DNA of 21,781 nt from JBEKJU01 sp050011095 (GCA_050011095.1 JBEKJU010000163.1:1-21781); one strand, 5' to 3'; counted from the first letter of the stretch, positions 7,306 to 15,536 are shown. Notes: generated from the sequence alone by a model not told the origin. Translations and numbers: made by a program.

Positions 7306-7764
7306 ATGCAACCAGGTATGAAGAGGGCGCCCCTTACGCTCAGGTTTTTGGCCTTATCGATCGATCTTGTCTTTCTTGCGTGCGTTTCCGTGCTCCTTCT
7401 AGCATCGGGCCTGGCCGGCTTTGCGGTAGGCGGCGACATCCGGGGTACCTCTTCCGCCGACCTCCTTTCGACCCTGAGTCTCCTCGCCTCCATCTTCTTT
7501 TTCTTTGAAATTTTCCTCTTTCTGTTCTATTTTACGTATCTTGCCGCATGGGACGGGAAGACCATCGGGAAGGGCATTTTCAGGCTCGGTGTCGTGCAAA
7601 GGAGAGACGGGGCGCCTGTGGGTCTCGCGCGGTCCCTAGTCAGGGCCCTCGCGTACGTGGTATCGGCCCTCCCTTTGTTCCTCGGCTTCTATATGGCGTT
7701 TTTGCTCCGGGGGCGGGCGCTCCACGACATCATCGCGGGAACAATGGTGGTGAAGGAGGAGTGA
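7306..7764 (+). CDS. RDD family membrane protein
   Basis: A 152-aa integral membrane protein of the RDD family, a set of small inner-membrane proteins of mostly unknown role. Three or four hydrophobic segments are visible: about 14-38, 52-80 (very Phe-rich) and 112-138. The family residues are the Arg of APLTLRFLALSIDLVF with its Asp in the first helix, then GKTIGKGIFRLGVVQRRDGAPVGLARSLVRALAY, and the closing GRALHDIIAGTMVV. Met at residue 5 (7318) may be the true start because RDD proteins usually begin MKR/MKK; neither ATG has a strong Shine-Dalgarno. Its TGA overlaps the ATG of the next gene by one base, so the two are coupled. Confidence 0.85.
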   Translation: MQPGMKRAPLTLRFLALSIDLVFLACVSVLLLASGLAGFAVGGDIRGTSSADLLSTLSLLASIFFFFEIFLFLFYFTYLAAWDGKTIGKGIFRLGVVQRRDGAPVGLARSLVRALAYVVSALPLFLGFYMAFLLRGRALHDIIAGTMVVKEE

Positions 7765-8423
7765 TGGGTAAGGCTAAAAAGGGTAGGGCAGGCTGCGGGT
7801 GCCTGCTCTTTGTGCTAGTTAGCTGCATGGTTCTTGCGGGCGTGCTGGTCCATCCGTTTTCATTGAGGCTCATGGCCGGACGCTTCCGCTACGAGGACAA
7901 ATCGGTGCCGTGCGATGCCGTCTTTGTTCCCCGGTTTGCCGAAGATAAGAACGGAGAGGTCTATAACGGGGCCTTCAGGGAGTACTGGGCAGGCAACGCC
8001 AGGGCCATCTGGGTTGAGGACGACCGTGTATTCGGTTTCACCATGAAGGACATCGTGGGGAGGATGGCAAAGGAGCGGGGCATCAAAGACGACGCGATAC
8101 ACGCGCTGAACGTCGAGGGCGACGACGATGTGGCCAGGGCGGCTCGCGTTCGGTCTGCCCTCGCCAGGCAGGGCATCAAAAGGGTAATAGTGGTGGTGCC
8201 CGGTTATGCTTCGAAGAGATACCACCTGCTCTACGGTTCTTCGCAGGAAGGCAATTCCCTCCTCTTTTTGGTCAAGCCCGTGGATGTCTCGTACTTCAGG
8301 ACGGACAAGTGGTGGAGCGACGATGTTTCCCGGGCCCTGGTGGGGCGCGAGTTCTGCCGCATCGGTTCCATGTACGTGAAACGGTTCGGCCATGGGAAAA
8401 GAGAGGATACGCCTTCCCCTTGA
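7764..8423 (+). CDS. DUF218 (YdcF/SanA)-like membrane-anchored protein
   Basis: A 219-aa protein with a basic N-terminus and one hydrophobic anchor (about 11-33), so probably attached to the inner membrane with the rest outside the cytoplasm. The remainder has the DUF218 order of elements: CDAVFVPRFAED (first strand), a helix with EYWAGNARAIWVEDD, an acidic stretch VEGDDDVARAARVRSALARQGIKRVIVVVPGYASKRYHLLY, and a terminal ALVGREFCRIGSMYVKRF helix. It is divergent and lacks the usual N-terminal GGG loop, so the family call is tentative. ATG 7764 overlaps the RDD stop and has AAGGAGG four bases upstream. An in-frame extension back to 7548 overlaps the RDD gene and is discarded. Confidence 0.62.
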   Translation: MGKAKKGRAGCGCLLFVLVSCMVLAGVLVHPFSLRLMAGRFRYEDKSVPCDAVFVPRFAEDKNGEVYNGAFREYWAGNARAIWVEDDRVFGFTMKDIVGRMAKERGIKDDAIHALNVEGDDDVARAARVRSALARQGIKRVIVVVPGYASKRYHLLYGSSQEGNSLLFLVKPVDVSYFRTDKWWSDDVSRALVGREFCRIGSMYVKRFGHGKREDTPSP

Positions 8424-8560
8424 CATGGCCGGCCCGTTGACGCATACTATTCGTGGCAGTCCTGCCGGGCAAACATTCCCGAAACGACCAAATACGGAGA
8501 AGAATCGGTGCGTCTGCGCGGTTCATTCAGATATGCGGAGGGACGGGTGCGGGTAGGGCT

Positions 8561-9616
8561 ATGGAAGAGCTGACGGCCCTTGTGGCGCTTTCACGGACCA
8601 GGAGGATCGGAAATGTGCGCAAGAAATGGCTGGTCGAGAACCATGGGAGCATCGCTGCCCTCTTCGAAGGGAGGGAAAAGGCCCGTGACGAGGCCGACAG
8701 GGAGGCGATCGGATCTTTCCGCGACTTCGAATCGATTGATTCCGACCTTTCCGTCCTCTCCCGGATGGACGCTTCCGTCATCACCGTAAAGGACAGCGCC
8801 TACCCTTTGTCCCTGAGGGCCATACCCGATCCACCCATCGTCCTCTACAAGTTGGGTCCTTTCAGCCTGCCAACCGAGGCGTTCGCCGTGGTGGGGGCGA
8901 GAAAGGCAACCCACGAGGGCATCCTCGTCGCCGAGCGGATCGCCGAAACCTTGTCTTCGGCGGGGATCACCGTGGTCAGCGGTCTCGCGAAGGGCATAGA
9001 TGCCGCGGCCCACAGGGGTGCGCTCCCCAAGAAGGGCCGGACAGTGGGGGTGCTGGGGTGCGGCATCGACAGGTGCTATCCGGCGGAGAACTGGTCGCTC
9101 TTCAGGGGCATTGCCCAGGAAGGGGCGCTCCTCACCGAATATGCCCCCGGGGAGAAGCCGTGGCCCGGCAATTTTCCCCAGCGGAACAGGATCATCGCAG
9201 GACTCTCGAAGGGGGTGCTCGTGGTGGAGGCATCCCGAAAGAGCGGTTCCCTCATCACGGCCCGGCTCGCCCTCGACTATGGACGGGAGGTGATGGCCTT
9301 GCCCGGCAGGGTCTTCGACGAGGCCTACAAGGGCACCAACAACCTCATCAAACAGGGGGCGCGCCTTGTGGAGGATATAGGCGATATCGTGGCCTGTTGT
9401 TTTCCCGGCGTGGAATTCCGGACGAAATCGTCTGTTGATATGGATAGCGATGAGGATTATATTTACAGACTAATGGGCATCGACAGGGTACACGTCGAGG
9501 TGCTGATAGAAAAGAGCGGTTTCGAGACGAAGAGGGTGATGGCGATTCTCACCAGGCTGGAGATGAAGGACGTGGTGAGACCCATCGCCGGCGGATTCTA
9601 TTTGAGGAAGGTGTAA
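8561..9616 (+). CDS. dprA: DNA-processing protein DprA
   Basis: Single-strand DNA-binding RecA loader used in natural transformation and recombination. The 351-aa product has a short N-terminal helical domain (1-75) and the Rossmann-like DprA/Smf core: AFAVVGARKATHEG (107-120), VVSGLAKGIDAAAHRGAL, VGVLGCGIDRCYPAEN, NFPQRNRIIAGLSKGVLVVEA and ARLALDYGREVMALPG. A C-terminal winged-helix DML1-like domain follows (about 295-351, ending GGFYLRKV). ATG 8561 matches the normal family start; an in-frame extension to 8453 has no family content. The TAA shares a base with the topA ATG. dprA-topA-trmFO is a recurrent order in several phyla. The 137 bp upstream hold only weak promoter-like hexamers. Confidence 0.95.
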   Translation: MEELTALVALSRTRRIGNVRKKWLVENHGSIAALFEGREKARDEADREAIGSFRDFESIDSDLSVLSRMDASVITVKDSAYPLSLRAIPDPPIVLYKLGPFSLPTEAFAVVGARKATHEGILVAERIAETLSSAGITVVSGLAKGIDAAAHRGALPKKGRTVGVLGCGIDRCYPAENWSLFRGIAQEGALLTEYAPGEKPWPGNFPQRNRIIAGLSKGVLVVEASRKSGSLITARLALDYGREVMALPGRVFDEAYKGTNNLIKQGARLVEDIGDIVACCFPGVEFRTKSSVDMDSDEDYIYRLMGIDRVHVEVLIEKSGFETKRVMAILTRLEMKDVVRPIAGGFYLRKV

Positions 9617-11817
9617 TGGCAAAATTGTTGCTCGTGGTCGAATCACCGACGAAAGTGAGAACCCTCTCCAAGTTCCTGGGGAAGGATTACATAATCAGGG
9701 CCACATACGGCCACATCAAGGACCTGCCCAAAAGCAAGATGGGCGTCGACGTGGATGACGGGTTCACGCCCCATTTTACGGTAGTCAAAGGCAAGGCGAA
9801 GATCGTCGCCGATATCAGGAAGGCGAGTAAGGAGGCAGATAAGGTCTATATAGGATCAGACCCCGACAGGGAAGGGGAGGCTATCGCCTTTCACGTGGCG
9901 GAGGAGATCGGCGATGCGACCTCCGTCCAGAGGGTCCTGTTCAACGAGATCACGAAAAAGGCGGTTCTGGAGGCGTTAAAATCACCCGGCAAGCTCGATG
10001 TGTCGAAGTACGATGCGCAGAAGGCGCGGCGCATACTCGACCGGCTCGTTGGCTATGAGATAAGCCCGCTCCTGTGGGAGAGGGTAAAGTACGGACTCTC
10101 GGCCGGAAGGGTGCAGTCGGTCGCCCTCAAGCTCGTGTGCGAGAGGGAGGACGAGATAGAGGCCTTCGTCACGGAAGAGTACTGGAACATCGAGGCCGAG
10201 TTCACGCTCGCGACCGGGGAAACGGTAAAGGCCAAGCTGGAGAAGATCGATGGCCGGAAGCTGCGCCTCACCTCAAAGGAAGAGGCGGAGAAGGTAAAGC
10301 GCACCCTGCAAGGCAAGGTCTTCACCGTCTCGCGGGTGGAGGAGAAGGAGCGATTCACGAGTCCCCATCCGCCCTTCAAGACGAGCACCCTCCAGCAGGA
10401 GGCATCGAACAGGCTCAGGTTCTCGCCGAAGAAGACGATGCTCGTGGCCCAGAAGCTCTTCGAGGGTGTGGAGATCGGCAAGAACACGACGGGTCTCATT
10501 ACCTATATGAGGACCGATTCGGTGCGCATCTCCAATGAAGCCGTGAGCGATGCGAGAAAACTGATCAACGCCGAGTTCGGCCCGGCCTATGTCCCCGGAA
10601 AACCGAATATCTTCAATAACAGCAAGACCGCCCAGGATGCCCACGAGGCGGTCAGGCCGACAAACGTGAAGCTCACGCCGGAGAAGGTGAGGCCCTATCT
10701 CGAGAAGGACATGTTGGCCCTCTACGAGCTGATATGGCGCCGTTTCATGGCATCCCAGATGGCCAGGGAGAGGCTCCACGTCAGGGTCGTGGAGATCGCG
10801 GCCAACGGCTACGCCTTTATCGCCAGGGGCTCCAAGGTGCTGTTCGACGGCTTCTCGAAGGTGTATGAGGCGGAGAGGCGTGAAGAGGAGCGGATCTACC
10901 TGCCCGATATGAAAAACGGGGAGGTCCTTGGCCTGAAGCAGCTCGACGCGAGCCAGCATTTCACGAGCCCTCCCGCGCGCTACTCGGAGGCGAGCCTCAT
11001 CAAGACGCTCGAGGCAAAGGGGATCGGACGGCCTTCCACATATGCAACCACCGTGAGCACCATCCAGGAGAGGGGATACGTCCACAAGGAGAAGGGGAGC
11101 CTCCTGCCGATCCCGCTTGGCAGAACGGTCAACCGGCTTCTCACGGAATTTTTCCCCAGGGTGATCGACGTCGATTTTACGGCAAGGATGGAAGAGAGGC
11201 TCGACAGCATCGAGGAGGAGGAGAAGAACTGGGTTGCGTCCCTGCGCGAGTTCTACGGCGTCCTGCAGGAGGAGATGGGTTCCGCCAAGCAGAAGATGAA
11301 GAACCTGAAGCAGGAGGAGAAGGAGACCTCCATAGTGTGCGACAGGTGCGGCAAGAACATGATCCTTCGCTGGGGCAAGAACGGGGAATACCTCGTATGC
11401 AGCGGCCGTCCTGCCTGCAAGAACAAGAAAAACGTCAGGGTGGATAAAGACGGCAATATCTCTATCGTCGAGGAAACGATCCACGGTGTCTGCCCGCAGT
11501 GCGGAGGCGCCCTCGTCGAAAAGAGCGGCCGCTTCGGCCGCTTCATCGCGTGCAGCAACTATCCTGACTGCAAGTATACGAGGCCGTTCACCACGGGCCT
11601 CCACTGCCCGGAAGAGGGCTGCACGGGCGAACTCGTCGAGCGCGTCTCCAAAAAGAAAAAGAAATTCTTCGGGTGCTCCCGCTACCCTGACTGCGCCTTC
11701 GCTACAAGCCTTGAGCCGAAAGAGAAGGCATGCCCGACGTGCGGGGCGCCGGTCCTCTTTTCTTTGAGGGGGAAAATGAGCTGCCTGCGGAAGGACTGCG
11801 GGTGGAAATCAGCGTAA
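9616..11817 (+). CDS. topA: DNA topoisomerase I
   Basis: Type IA topoisomerase that relaxes negative supercoils through a 5'-phosphotyrosine intermediate. The 733-aa protein begins with the TOPRIM domain: Glu9 in VVESPTK and the SDPDREGEAIAFHV acidic triad (Asp82, Asp84, Glu86). The nucleophile is Tyr297 in GLITYMRTDS. GIGRPSTYATTVSTIQERGYV closes the core. From about 570 on come four tandem C-terminal zinc-ribbon-like modules (starts CDRCGKNM, CPQCGGAL, CPEEGCTGEL and CPTCGAP), the last followed only by a short GWKSA tail. ATG 9616 overlaps the dprA stop, with GAGGAAGG four bases upstream. The 3' end overlaps trmFO by 16 bp. Confidence 0.97.
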   Translation: MAKLLLVVESPTKVRTLSKFLGKDYIIRATYGHIKDLPKSKMGVDVDDGFTPHFTVVKGKAKIVADIRKASKEADKVYIGSDPDREGEAIAFHVAEEIGDATSVQRVLFNEITKKAVLEALKSPGKLDVSKYDAQKARRILDRLVGYEISPLLWERVKYGLSAGRVQSVALKLVCEREDEIEAFVTEEYWNIEAEFTLATGETVKAKLEKIDGRKLRLTSKEEAEKVKRTLQGKVFTVSRVEEKERFTSPHPPFKTSTLQQEASNRLRFSPKKTMLVAQKLFEGVEIGKNTTGLITYMRTDSVRISNEAVSDARKLINAEFGPAYVPGKPNIFNNSKTAQDAHEAVRPTNVKLTPEKVRPYLEKDMLALYELIWRRFMASQMARERLHVRVVEIAANGYAFIARGSKVLFDGFSKVYEAERREEERIYLPDMKNGEVLGLKQLDASQHFTSPPARYSEASLIKTLEAKGIGRPSTYATTVSTIQERGYVHKEKGSLLPIPLGRTVNRLLTEFFPRVIDVDFTARMEERLDSIEEEEKNWVASLREFYGVLQEEMGSAKQKMKNLKQEEKETSIVCDRCGKNMILRWGKNGEYLVCSGRPACKNKKNVRVDKDGNISIVEETIHGVCPQCGGALVEKSGRFGRFIACSNYPDCKYTRPFTTGLHCPEEGCTGELVERVSKKKKKFFGCSRYPDCAFATSLEPKEKACPTCGAPVLFSLRGKMSCLRKDCGWKSA

Positions 11818-13094
11818 TAGGGGGCGGCCTCGCCGGAAGCGAGGCGGCCTATCAGATAGCCCGGATGGGCGGCAAGGCCGTCCTCTACGAGATGCGGCCC
11901 GTCTCGCGGACGCCGGCCCACAAGACGGATCGCCTCTCCGAGCTTGTCTGCAGCAATTCCCTCAAATCCCGGGAACTGACGAACGCCCACGGCCTCCTGA
12001 AAGCCGAACTGCGCCTCCTCGGTTCCCTGATTATTGAAGCAGCCGACGCATGCGCCATACCCGGCGGCAAGGCCCTCGTTGTCGACAGGGGCCGGTTTGC
12101 CGAAAAGGTGACCTCTGTCATCGAGAACCATCCGGCGCTCCGGGTGGTGCGGGAAGAGCGGACGGTCCTGCCTCGGGAAGGCACCATCATCGTGGCAACC
12201 GGTCCCCTCACCGCGCCCGCCCTGGGCGCGCGGATAAGGGCGATGACGGGCATGACGAATCTCCATTTTTTCGATGCCATATCGCCCATCATCGATGGCG
12301 AGACTATCGACATGGATCATGCCTTTTTCGCGAACCGCTACAGCGTTGACGGTACCGACTACCTCAACTGTCCCCTCACGCAAGAGGAGTACGGGCTTTT
12401 TTACGATGCCCTTCTTGCGGGGAGGCGGGTCGATCTCAGGGAGTTCGAGGAAACACCCTACTTTGAGGGATGCTTACCCATAGAGGTGATGGCGGATAGG
12501 GGCAGGAAGACCCTCCTCTTCGGTCCCATGAAACCCGTCGGCCTCTTCGACGAAAGGACGGACAAGGAGCCCTATGCCGTGCTCCAGCTCAGGAGGGAGG
12601 ATGCATCGGGGCGCATGTACAACATGGTCGGCTTCCAGACGAAGCTTACCTACCCAGAGCAGGAACGGGTGTTCCGTCTCATCCCGGCATTGCGGGAGGC
12701 GAAATTTTTCAGGTATGGCAGCATCCACAGGAACACCTTCATTAATTCGCCCCTCGTGCTGAAGGGGCTTAAGCTCAGGTCGGACGAGAGGATCTTCTTC
12801 GCGGGTCAGCTCACGGGGGTCGAAGGGTATATGGAATCGACGGCCGTGGGGCTTGTCGCGGGGCTGGCAGCGCTCTCCCACGAGCGGGGGAAGGGGTTTG
12901 AGGCGCCCCCGCCGACCACGTGCACGGGCGCCCTTTGTCACTATATCGCGACGGAGAGGAAGGATTTTCAGCCTATGAACATCAACTTCGGACTCCTCGA
13001 AGGATATAACAAGCGGAAGAAAGAGATGGTGGCACAGAGGGCCCTCGCCACCATAGCCGAATGGAGGCAGCGCGTGGAGGAGGGCCTGACGTAA
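11802..13094 (+). CDS. trmFO: Methylenetetrahydrofolate-tRNA-(uracil54-C5)-methyltransferase TrmFO
   Basis: Folate- and FAD-dependent enzyme forming m5U54 in the tRNA T-loop. From GTG 11802 the protein is 430 aa, close to the usual 435-450. It opens with the FAD-binding VIGGGLAGSEAAYQIA. Family blocks are YEMRPV, HKTDRLSELVCSNSLKS, HFFDAISPIID, YLNCPLTQEEY, EVMADRGRKTLLFGPMKPVG, FAGQLTGVEGYMESTAVG and MNINFGLL. The GTG start is inside topA, 13 bases before its stop codon, and GGAAGGA precedes it; an upstream in-frame ATG at 11730 would add 24 residues unlike the family. The TAA stop is the first three bases of the palindromic repeat copy 2. Confidence 0.96.
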   Translation: MEISVIGGGLAGSEAAYQIARMGGKAVLYEMRPVSRTPAHKTDRLSELVCSNSLKSRELTNAHGLLKAELRLLGSLIIEAADACAIPGGKALVVDRGRFAEKVTSVIENHPALRVVREERTVLPREGTIIVATGPLTAPALGARIRAMTGMTNLHFFDAISPIIDGETIDMDHAFFANRYSVDGTDYLNCPLTQEEYGLFYDALLAGRRVDLREFEETPYFEGCLPIEVMADRGRKTLLFGPMKPVGLFDERTDKEPYAVLQLRREDASGRMYNMVGFQTKLTYPEQERVFRLIPALREAKFFRYGSIHRNTFINSPLVLKGLKLRSDERIFFAGQLTGVEGYMESTAVGLVAGLAALSHERGKGFEAPPPTTCTGALCHYIATERKDFQPMNINFGLLEGYNKRKKEMVAQRALATIAEWRQRVEEGLT

Positions 13095-13210
13095 GGGCTC
13101 GGAAGGAAATAAATGAGTCAGATGGCGAAGGATTTTTGGCCGATCGGCGAGGCGCGGAAAGGCCAAATGTACTGGATGTACATGACCTTTTCGCAACGAA
13201 GCGGGCGGAC
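13092..13210 (+). repeat. Palindromic dispersed repeat, copy 2
   Basis: Identical over 119 bp to 5364-5482, same orientation. Its first three bases TAA are the stop codon of trmFO. It lies between the convergent ends of trmFO and the minus-strand chemoreceptor gene, whose stop is 40 bp further on, so its core hairpin could act as a bidirectional terminator. It carries GGAAGG and ATG 13113, which open an 85-codon frame antisense to the chemoreceptor gene. The right arm present at copy 3 is missing here. Confidence 0.9.
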
Positions 13211-13250
13211 AAGAAAGGCCGGACGCGCGGCTTCCCGTCACGGACCGATA

Positions 13251-14552
13251 TCAGCCATTGTAGCGATCCAGCTTCCACGTGTTCGCCGTCTTATCCATCC
13301 TTCCGGAGAGACCCGCGAGGCGCGCCGATATCCGGGCGACCACGTCCGCACTCTCATACGTCTCCTTTGAGACCGAGGCCATCTGTTCCATGTCTTTGCT
13401 TATCTCCCCTGACGTGGCCGACATCTCATCGGTGGCGGAGGCGATCTGCTGTACCATTAGCTGAAGGTCATTGGCGCTCCGCACAATAGCCTGTAGCACG
13501 GAGCCGGCCTGTGTCACGAGGTCCACCCCGAGGCCGACGTTGCTCGTCGCATTCTCCATCGACTGAACGGCCTTCGACACCTCATCCTGAATCGCACCTA
13601 TCATCTGCCCTATCTCCGAGGTCGATGTAGCCGTCCTTTCCGCCAGTTTCTTGACCTCGTCCGCAACAACCGCGAAGCCTCTTCCCTGCTCTCCGGCACG
13701 GGCTGCCTCGATTGCCGCATTGAGGGCCAGGAGGTTTGTCTGATCCGCTATATCGTTGATGACGTTCACAATACCGCCTATCTGTTTCGACCGTTCCCCG
13801 AGGGATTTCACAAAGGTGGCCGAATCATCGACGATATGCGCGATATCCGTGACCTTCTCCAATGATTTCGTAACGATCTGGTCCCCGTCGTTTGCCACGG
13901 TCACCGTGCTGGATGCGGATTGTGTAATACCATTCGCGTTTTTCGCTATATCAAGGATGGTTTGCGACATCTCCTCCGAGGCCGTGGCCACCTGCGACGA
14001 TCTGCGCGCCTGATCGTCTGACCCGCCCGACATCTGGTCGGCGCTTGCGCTCAGCTCCTGGGCCGCGGCCGAGATATCCCCGGCCGCCGATTTCATGTCC
14101 ATTACGACGGTTCGCCACTCCTTAAGGAGGCGCACCAATGAATCTTTCACCCGCTGGAATTCATCGTTTGACGCCGCGCCCGGGTCTATCGAAAGATCGC
14201 CTTCGGCGAGCCTGGACATGAGGAAACTGATGCGGTTGATCGGGCTTTCGATACTATTCATTATCAGGCTGGATGCCGTGATGCCGAGCGCCAGTGACGC
14301 CACGCAGAACGCGAGAAAACACAGGCGCATCCCTCTGCCGCCGTCCACGATATCCTGGAGCTTTTGGCCTATGCCCTGGTCCTGGGGCAGAGCGCTGACT
14401 GCGCGGAGCACCTCGCCCGCCTTGGTCTGGGTTGAGGTCGTACTGCTGAACCCGATGAGACAAAGCAGCATGACGATGGCAACCATTGCCCCGAAGGCGA
14501 TTCTCAGCCGGGCCCTTATACCGATTTTTCGAAGCACCACATCTGTTTTCAT
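13251..14552 (-). CDS. Methyl-accepting chemotaxis protein
   Basis: Inner-membrane chemoreceptor that controls CheA kinase activity. The 433-aa product from ATG 14552 has AAGGTGG five bases upstream. TM1 is at about 17-36, a very short 40-residue periplasmic loop follows, TM2 is at 76-97, then a HAMP domain (98-150) and a long coiled-coil signalling domain. The conserved hairpin tip is ALNAAIEAARAGEQGRGFAVVADEV. There is no CheR-docking pentapeptide at the C-terminus. The small sensor loop suggests that the ligand is bound by a partner or that membrane state is sensed; that is inference. The open frame extends to 14645 but lacks family content. It is the only minus-strand gene in this stretch and is bracketed by opposite copies of the palindromic repeat. 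No other chemotaxis gene is nearby. Confidence 0.93.
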   Translation of the reverse strand: MKTDVVLRKIGIRARLRIAFGAMVAIVMLLCLIGFSSTTSTQTKAGEVLRAVSALPQDQGIGQKLQDIVDGGRGMRLCFLAFCVASLALGITASSLIMNSIESPINRISFLMSRLAEGDLSIDPGAASNDEFQRVKDSLVRLLKEWRTVVMDMKSAAGDISAAAQELSASADQMSGGSDDQARRSSQVATASEEMSQTILDIAKNANGITQSASSTVTVANDGDQIVTKSLEKVTDIAHIVDDSATFVKSLGERSKQIGGIVNVINDIADQTNLLALNAAIEAARAGEQGRGFAVVADEVKKLAERTATSTSEIGQMIGAIQDEVSKAVQSMENATSNVGLGVDLVTQAGSVLQAIVRSANDLQLMVQQIASATDEMSATSGEISKDMEQMASVSKETYESADVVARISARLAGLSGRMDKTANTWKLDRYNG

Positions 14553-14700
14553 CGGAACCACCTTCTCTTCCTTCTTTAGGAATGGCGTCTCTTCGTTCTC
14601 GTACATGCGCGTTCCTGAAGGGGCTTTCTCACCCATCCCCGCCACACCTGTACGATCATCTATATTATCGGCTCCCGTCGGTTTACCTAAAGTCCTTGTT

Positions 14701-14817
14701 TAGGGCTCGTCAGAAAATAAATGGGCCATCTGGCTCGTCTTTTTGTCCGCCCGCTTCGTTGCGAAAAGGTCATGTACATCCAGTACATTTGGCCTTTCCG
14801 CGCCTCGCCGATCGGCC
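14701..14817 (-). repeat. Palindromic dispersed repeat, copy 3 (inverted)
   Basis: Bases 14745-14817 are the exact reverse complement of the 73-bp core of copies 1 and 2. The flanking arm 14701-14744 (TAGGGCTCGTCAG, then AAATAAATGGGCCATCTGGC) is not the continuation seen in copies 1/2. It resembles their opposite arm (TAAGGGCTCGGAAG, then AAATAAATGAGTCAGATGGC). The complete element is therefore an imperfect palindrome of about 160 bp, with left arm known from copies 1/2 and right arm from copy 3. It lies 149 bp upstream of the chemoreceptor start. Confidence 0.88.
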
Positions 14818-14908
14818 AAATAAGTAAAAATTGTTCTTATATGCCGGGGTTACTCGAGGTGGCCTTCTCATGTTCGAAGCTGTCCTGCGTGGTCCTGTCC
14901 CGGCGGTC

Positions 14909-15004
14909 TTATCCTTCGCTCCTGTCGGAGCTTCCGACGGTGGAGCATCCTCCGGGAAATGGGAGCATAATGGGTAATATCAGTGCGATAATGACGGCCT
15001 ACAT
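14909..15004 (-). pseudogene. Possible small lipoprotein gene with amber second codon
   Basis: On the minus strand a perfect AGGAGG lies five bases before ATG (15004-15002), but the next codon is TAG. Behind it, in the same frame, comes AVIIALILPIMLPFPGGCST and nine more residues before TAA 14911-14909. This looks like a small lipoprotein or entericidin-like peptide (hydrophobic segment, then Gly-Gly-Cys). One substitution at codon 2 would restore it. It may be a recent pseudogene or a coincidence; the peptide is too short for a family call. Confidence 0.35.
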
Positions 15005-15194
15005 TCCTGCCTCCTGAATGGCGCGCAGGCCGCGGCGTGAGCCTATCGGGCCCCGCGCGGCCCCCGCAAGCCTGCTTTCGCGTCGCAGGCGCCGCACGAG
15101 CGCATTACGCGCGAACACTGCCGGCGGTCGGACAAGAGCCTTTGGCTTTGTCGGCCTGTCATGGTAATCTTCAGAGCCGTCCGTTACAGGATGG

Positions 15195-15536
15195 CTATTT
15201 GAGGGCAGCCTTGTCGTCTATGAGGCTTTCCGGTTTTTCCGGAGGTAACCCCGCCGCATATCTCTTCTCTATCTCGTCCCAGGTTTCGCACACCACCGGT
15301 TCTTGTGTCTCGGGGCAGATACCCTTGCATACGCTGTGTGGTACCTTATGAGGGCAGAACTCCCGCTTGAAGGTGCGCTGGCAACTTTCATGGTTCGAGC
15401 ATATTCTTAGCACTTTGTCACCCTTATCTTTGTCCGCTTTTGCAAAGGCCCTGCCTTTCCCGGAAGCGGACGTAAACATAAATGATGCTGAGCAAATGGA
15501 GGATACTTTTTTTGAGTCATCGCTGTGGGCCGCCAC
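15195..15536 (-). CDS. Small Cys-rich protein of unknown function
   Basis: I do not recognise this gene. From GTG 15536 it encodes 113 aa; Met20 (ATG 15479) is another possible start, and neither has a clear Shine-Dalgarno. The first half is Ser/Lys-rich. The second half looks genuinely coding, with C-x5-C (ICSNHESCQ), FCPHKVPHSVCKGICPE and VVCETWDEIEKRY, making seven cysteines after residue 45 that could bind a metal or form disulfides. It ends PEKPESLIDDKAALK. An imperfect hairpin at 15126-15156 lies 40 bp past the stop. It stands alone between the chemoreceptor region and the sensor kinase. A chance open frame is not excluded. Confidence 0.42.
   Translation of the reverse strand: MAAHSDDSKKVSSICSASFMFTSASGKGRAFAKADKDKGDKVLRICSNHESCQRTFKREFCPHKVPHSVCKGICPETQEPVVCETWDEIEKRYAAGLPPEKPESLIDDKAALK

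Noticed and set aside
7139..7321. 60-codon frame between rsmE and the RDD gene
   Set aside because: Pro/Ser/Lys-rich, no ribosome-binding site, overlaps both neighbours; the spacer contains only short hairpins.
8420..8450. TTGACA ... TACTAT before dprA
   Set aside because: The spacer is 19 bp and the -35 box overlaps the preceding stop codon region; not convincing as a promoter.
13113..13370. 85-codon plus-strand frame starting in repeat copy 2
   Set aside because: It runs antisense through the well-supported chemoreceptor gene; kept only as an observation about the repeat, not called as a gene.
13092..14817. Composite transposon
   Set aside because: No transposase gene or target-site duplication is visible, and the two copies keep different arms, so only non-autonomous repeats can be supported.
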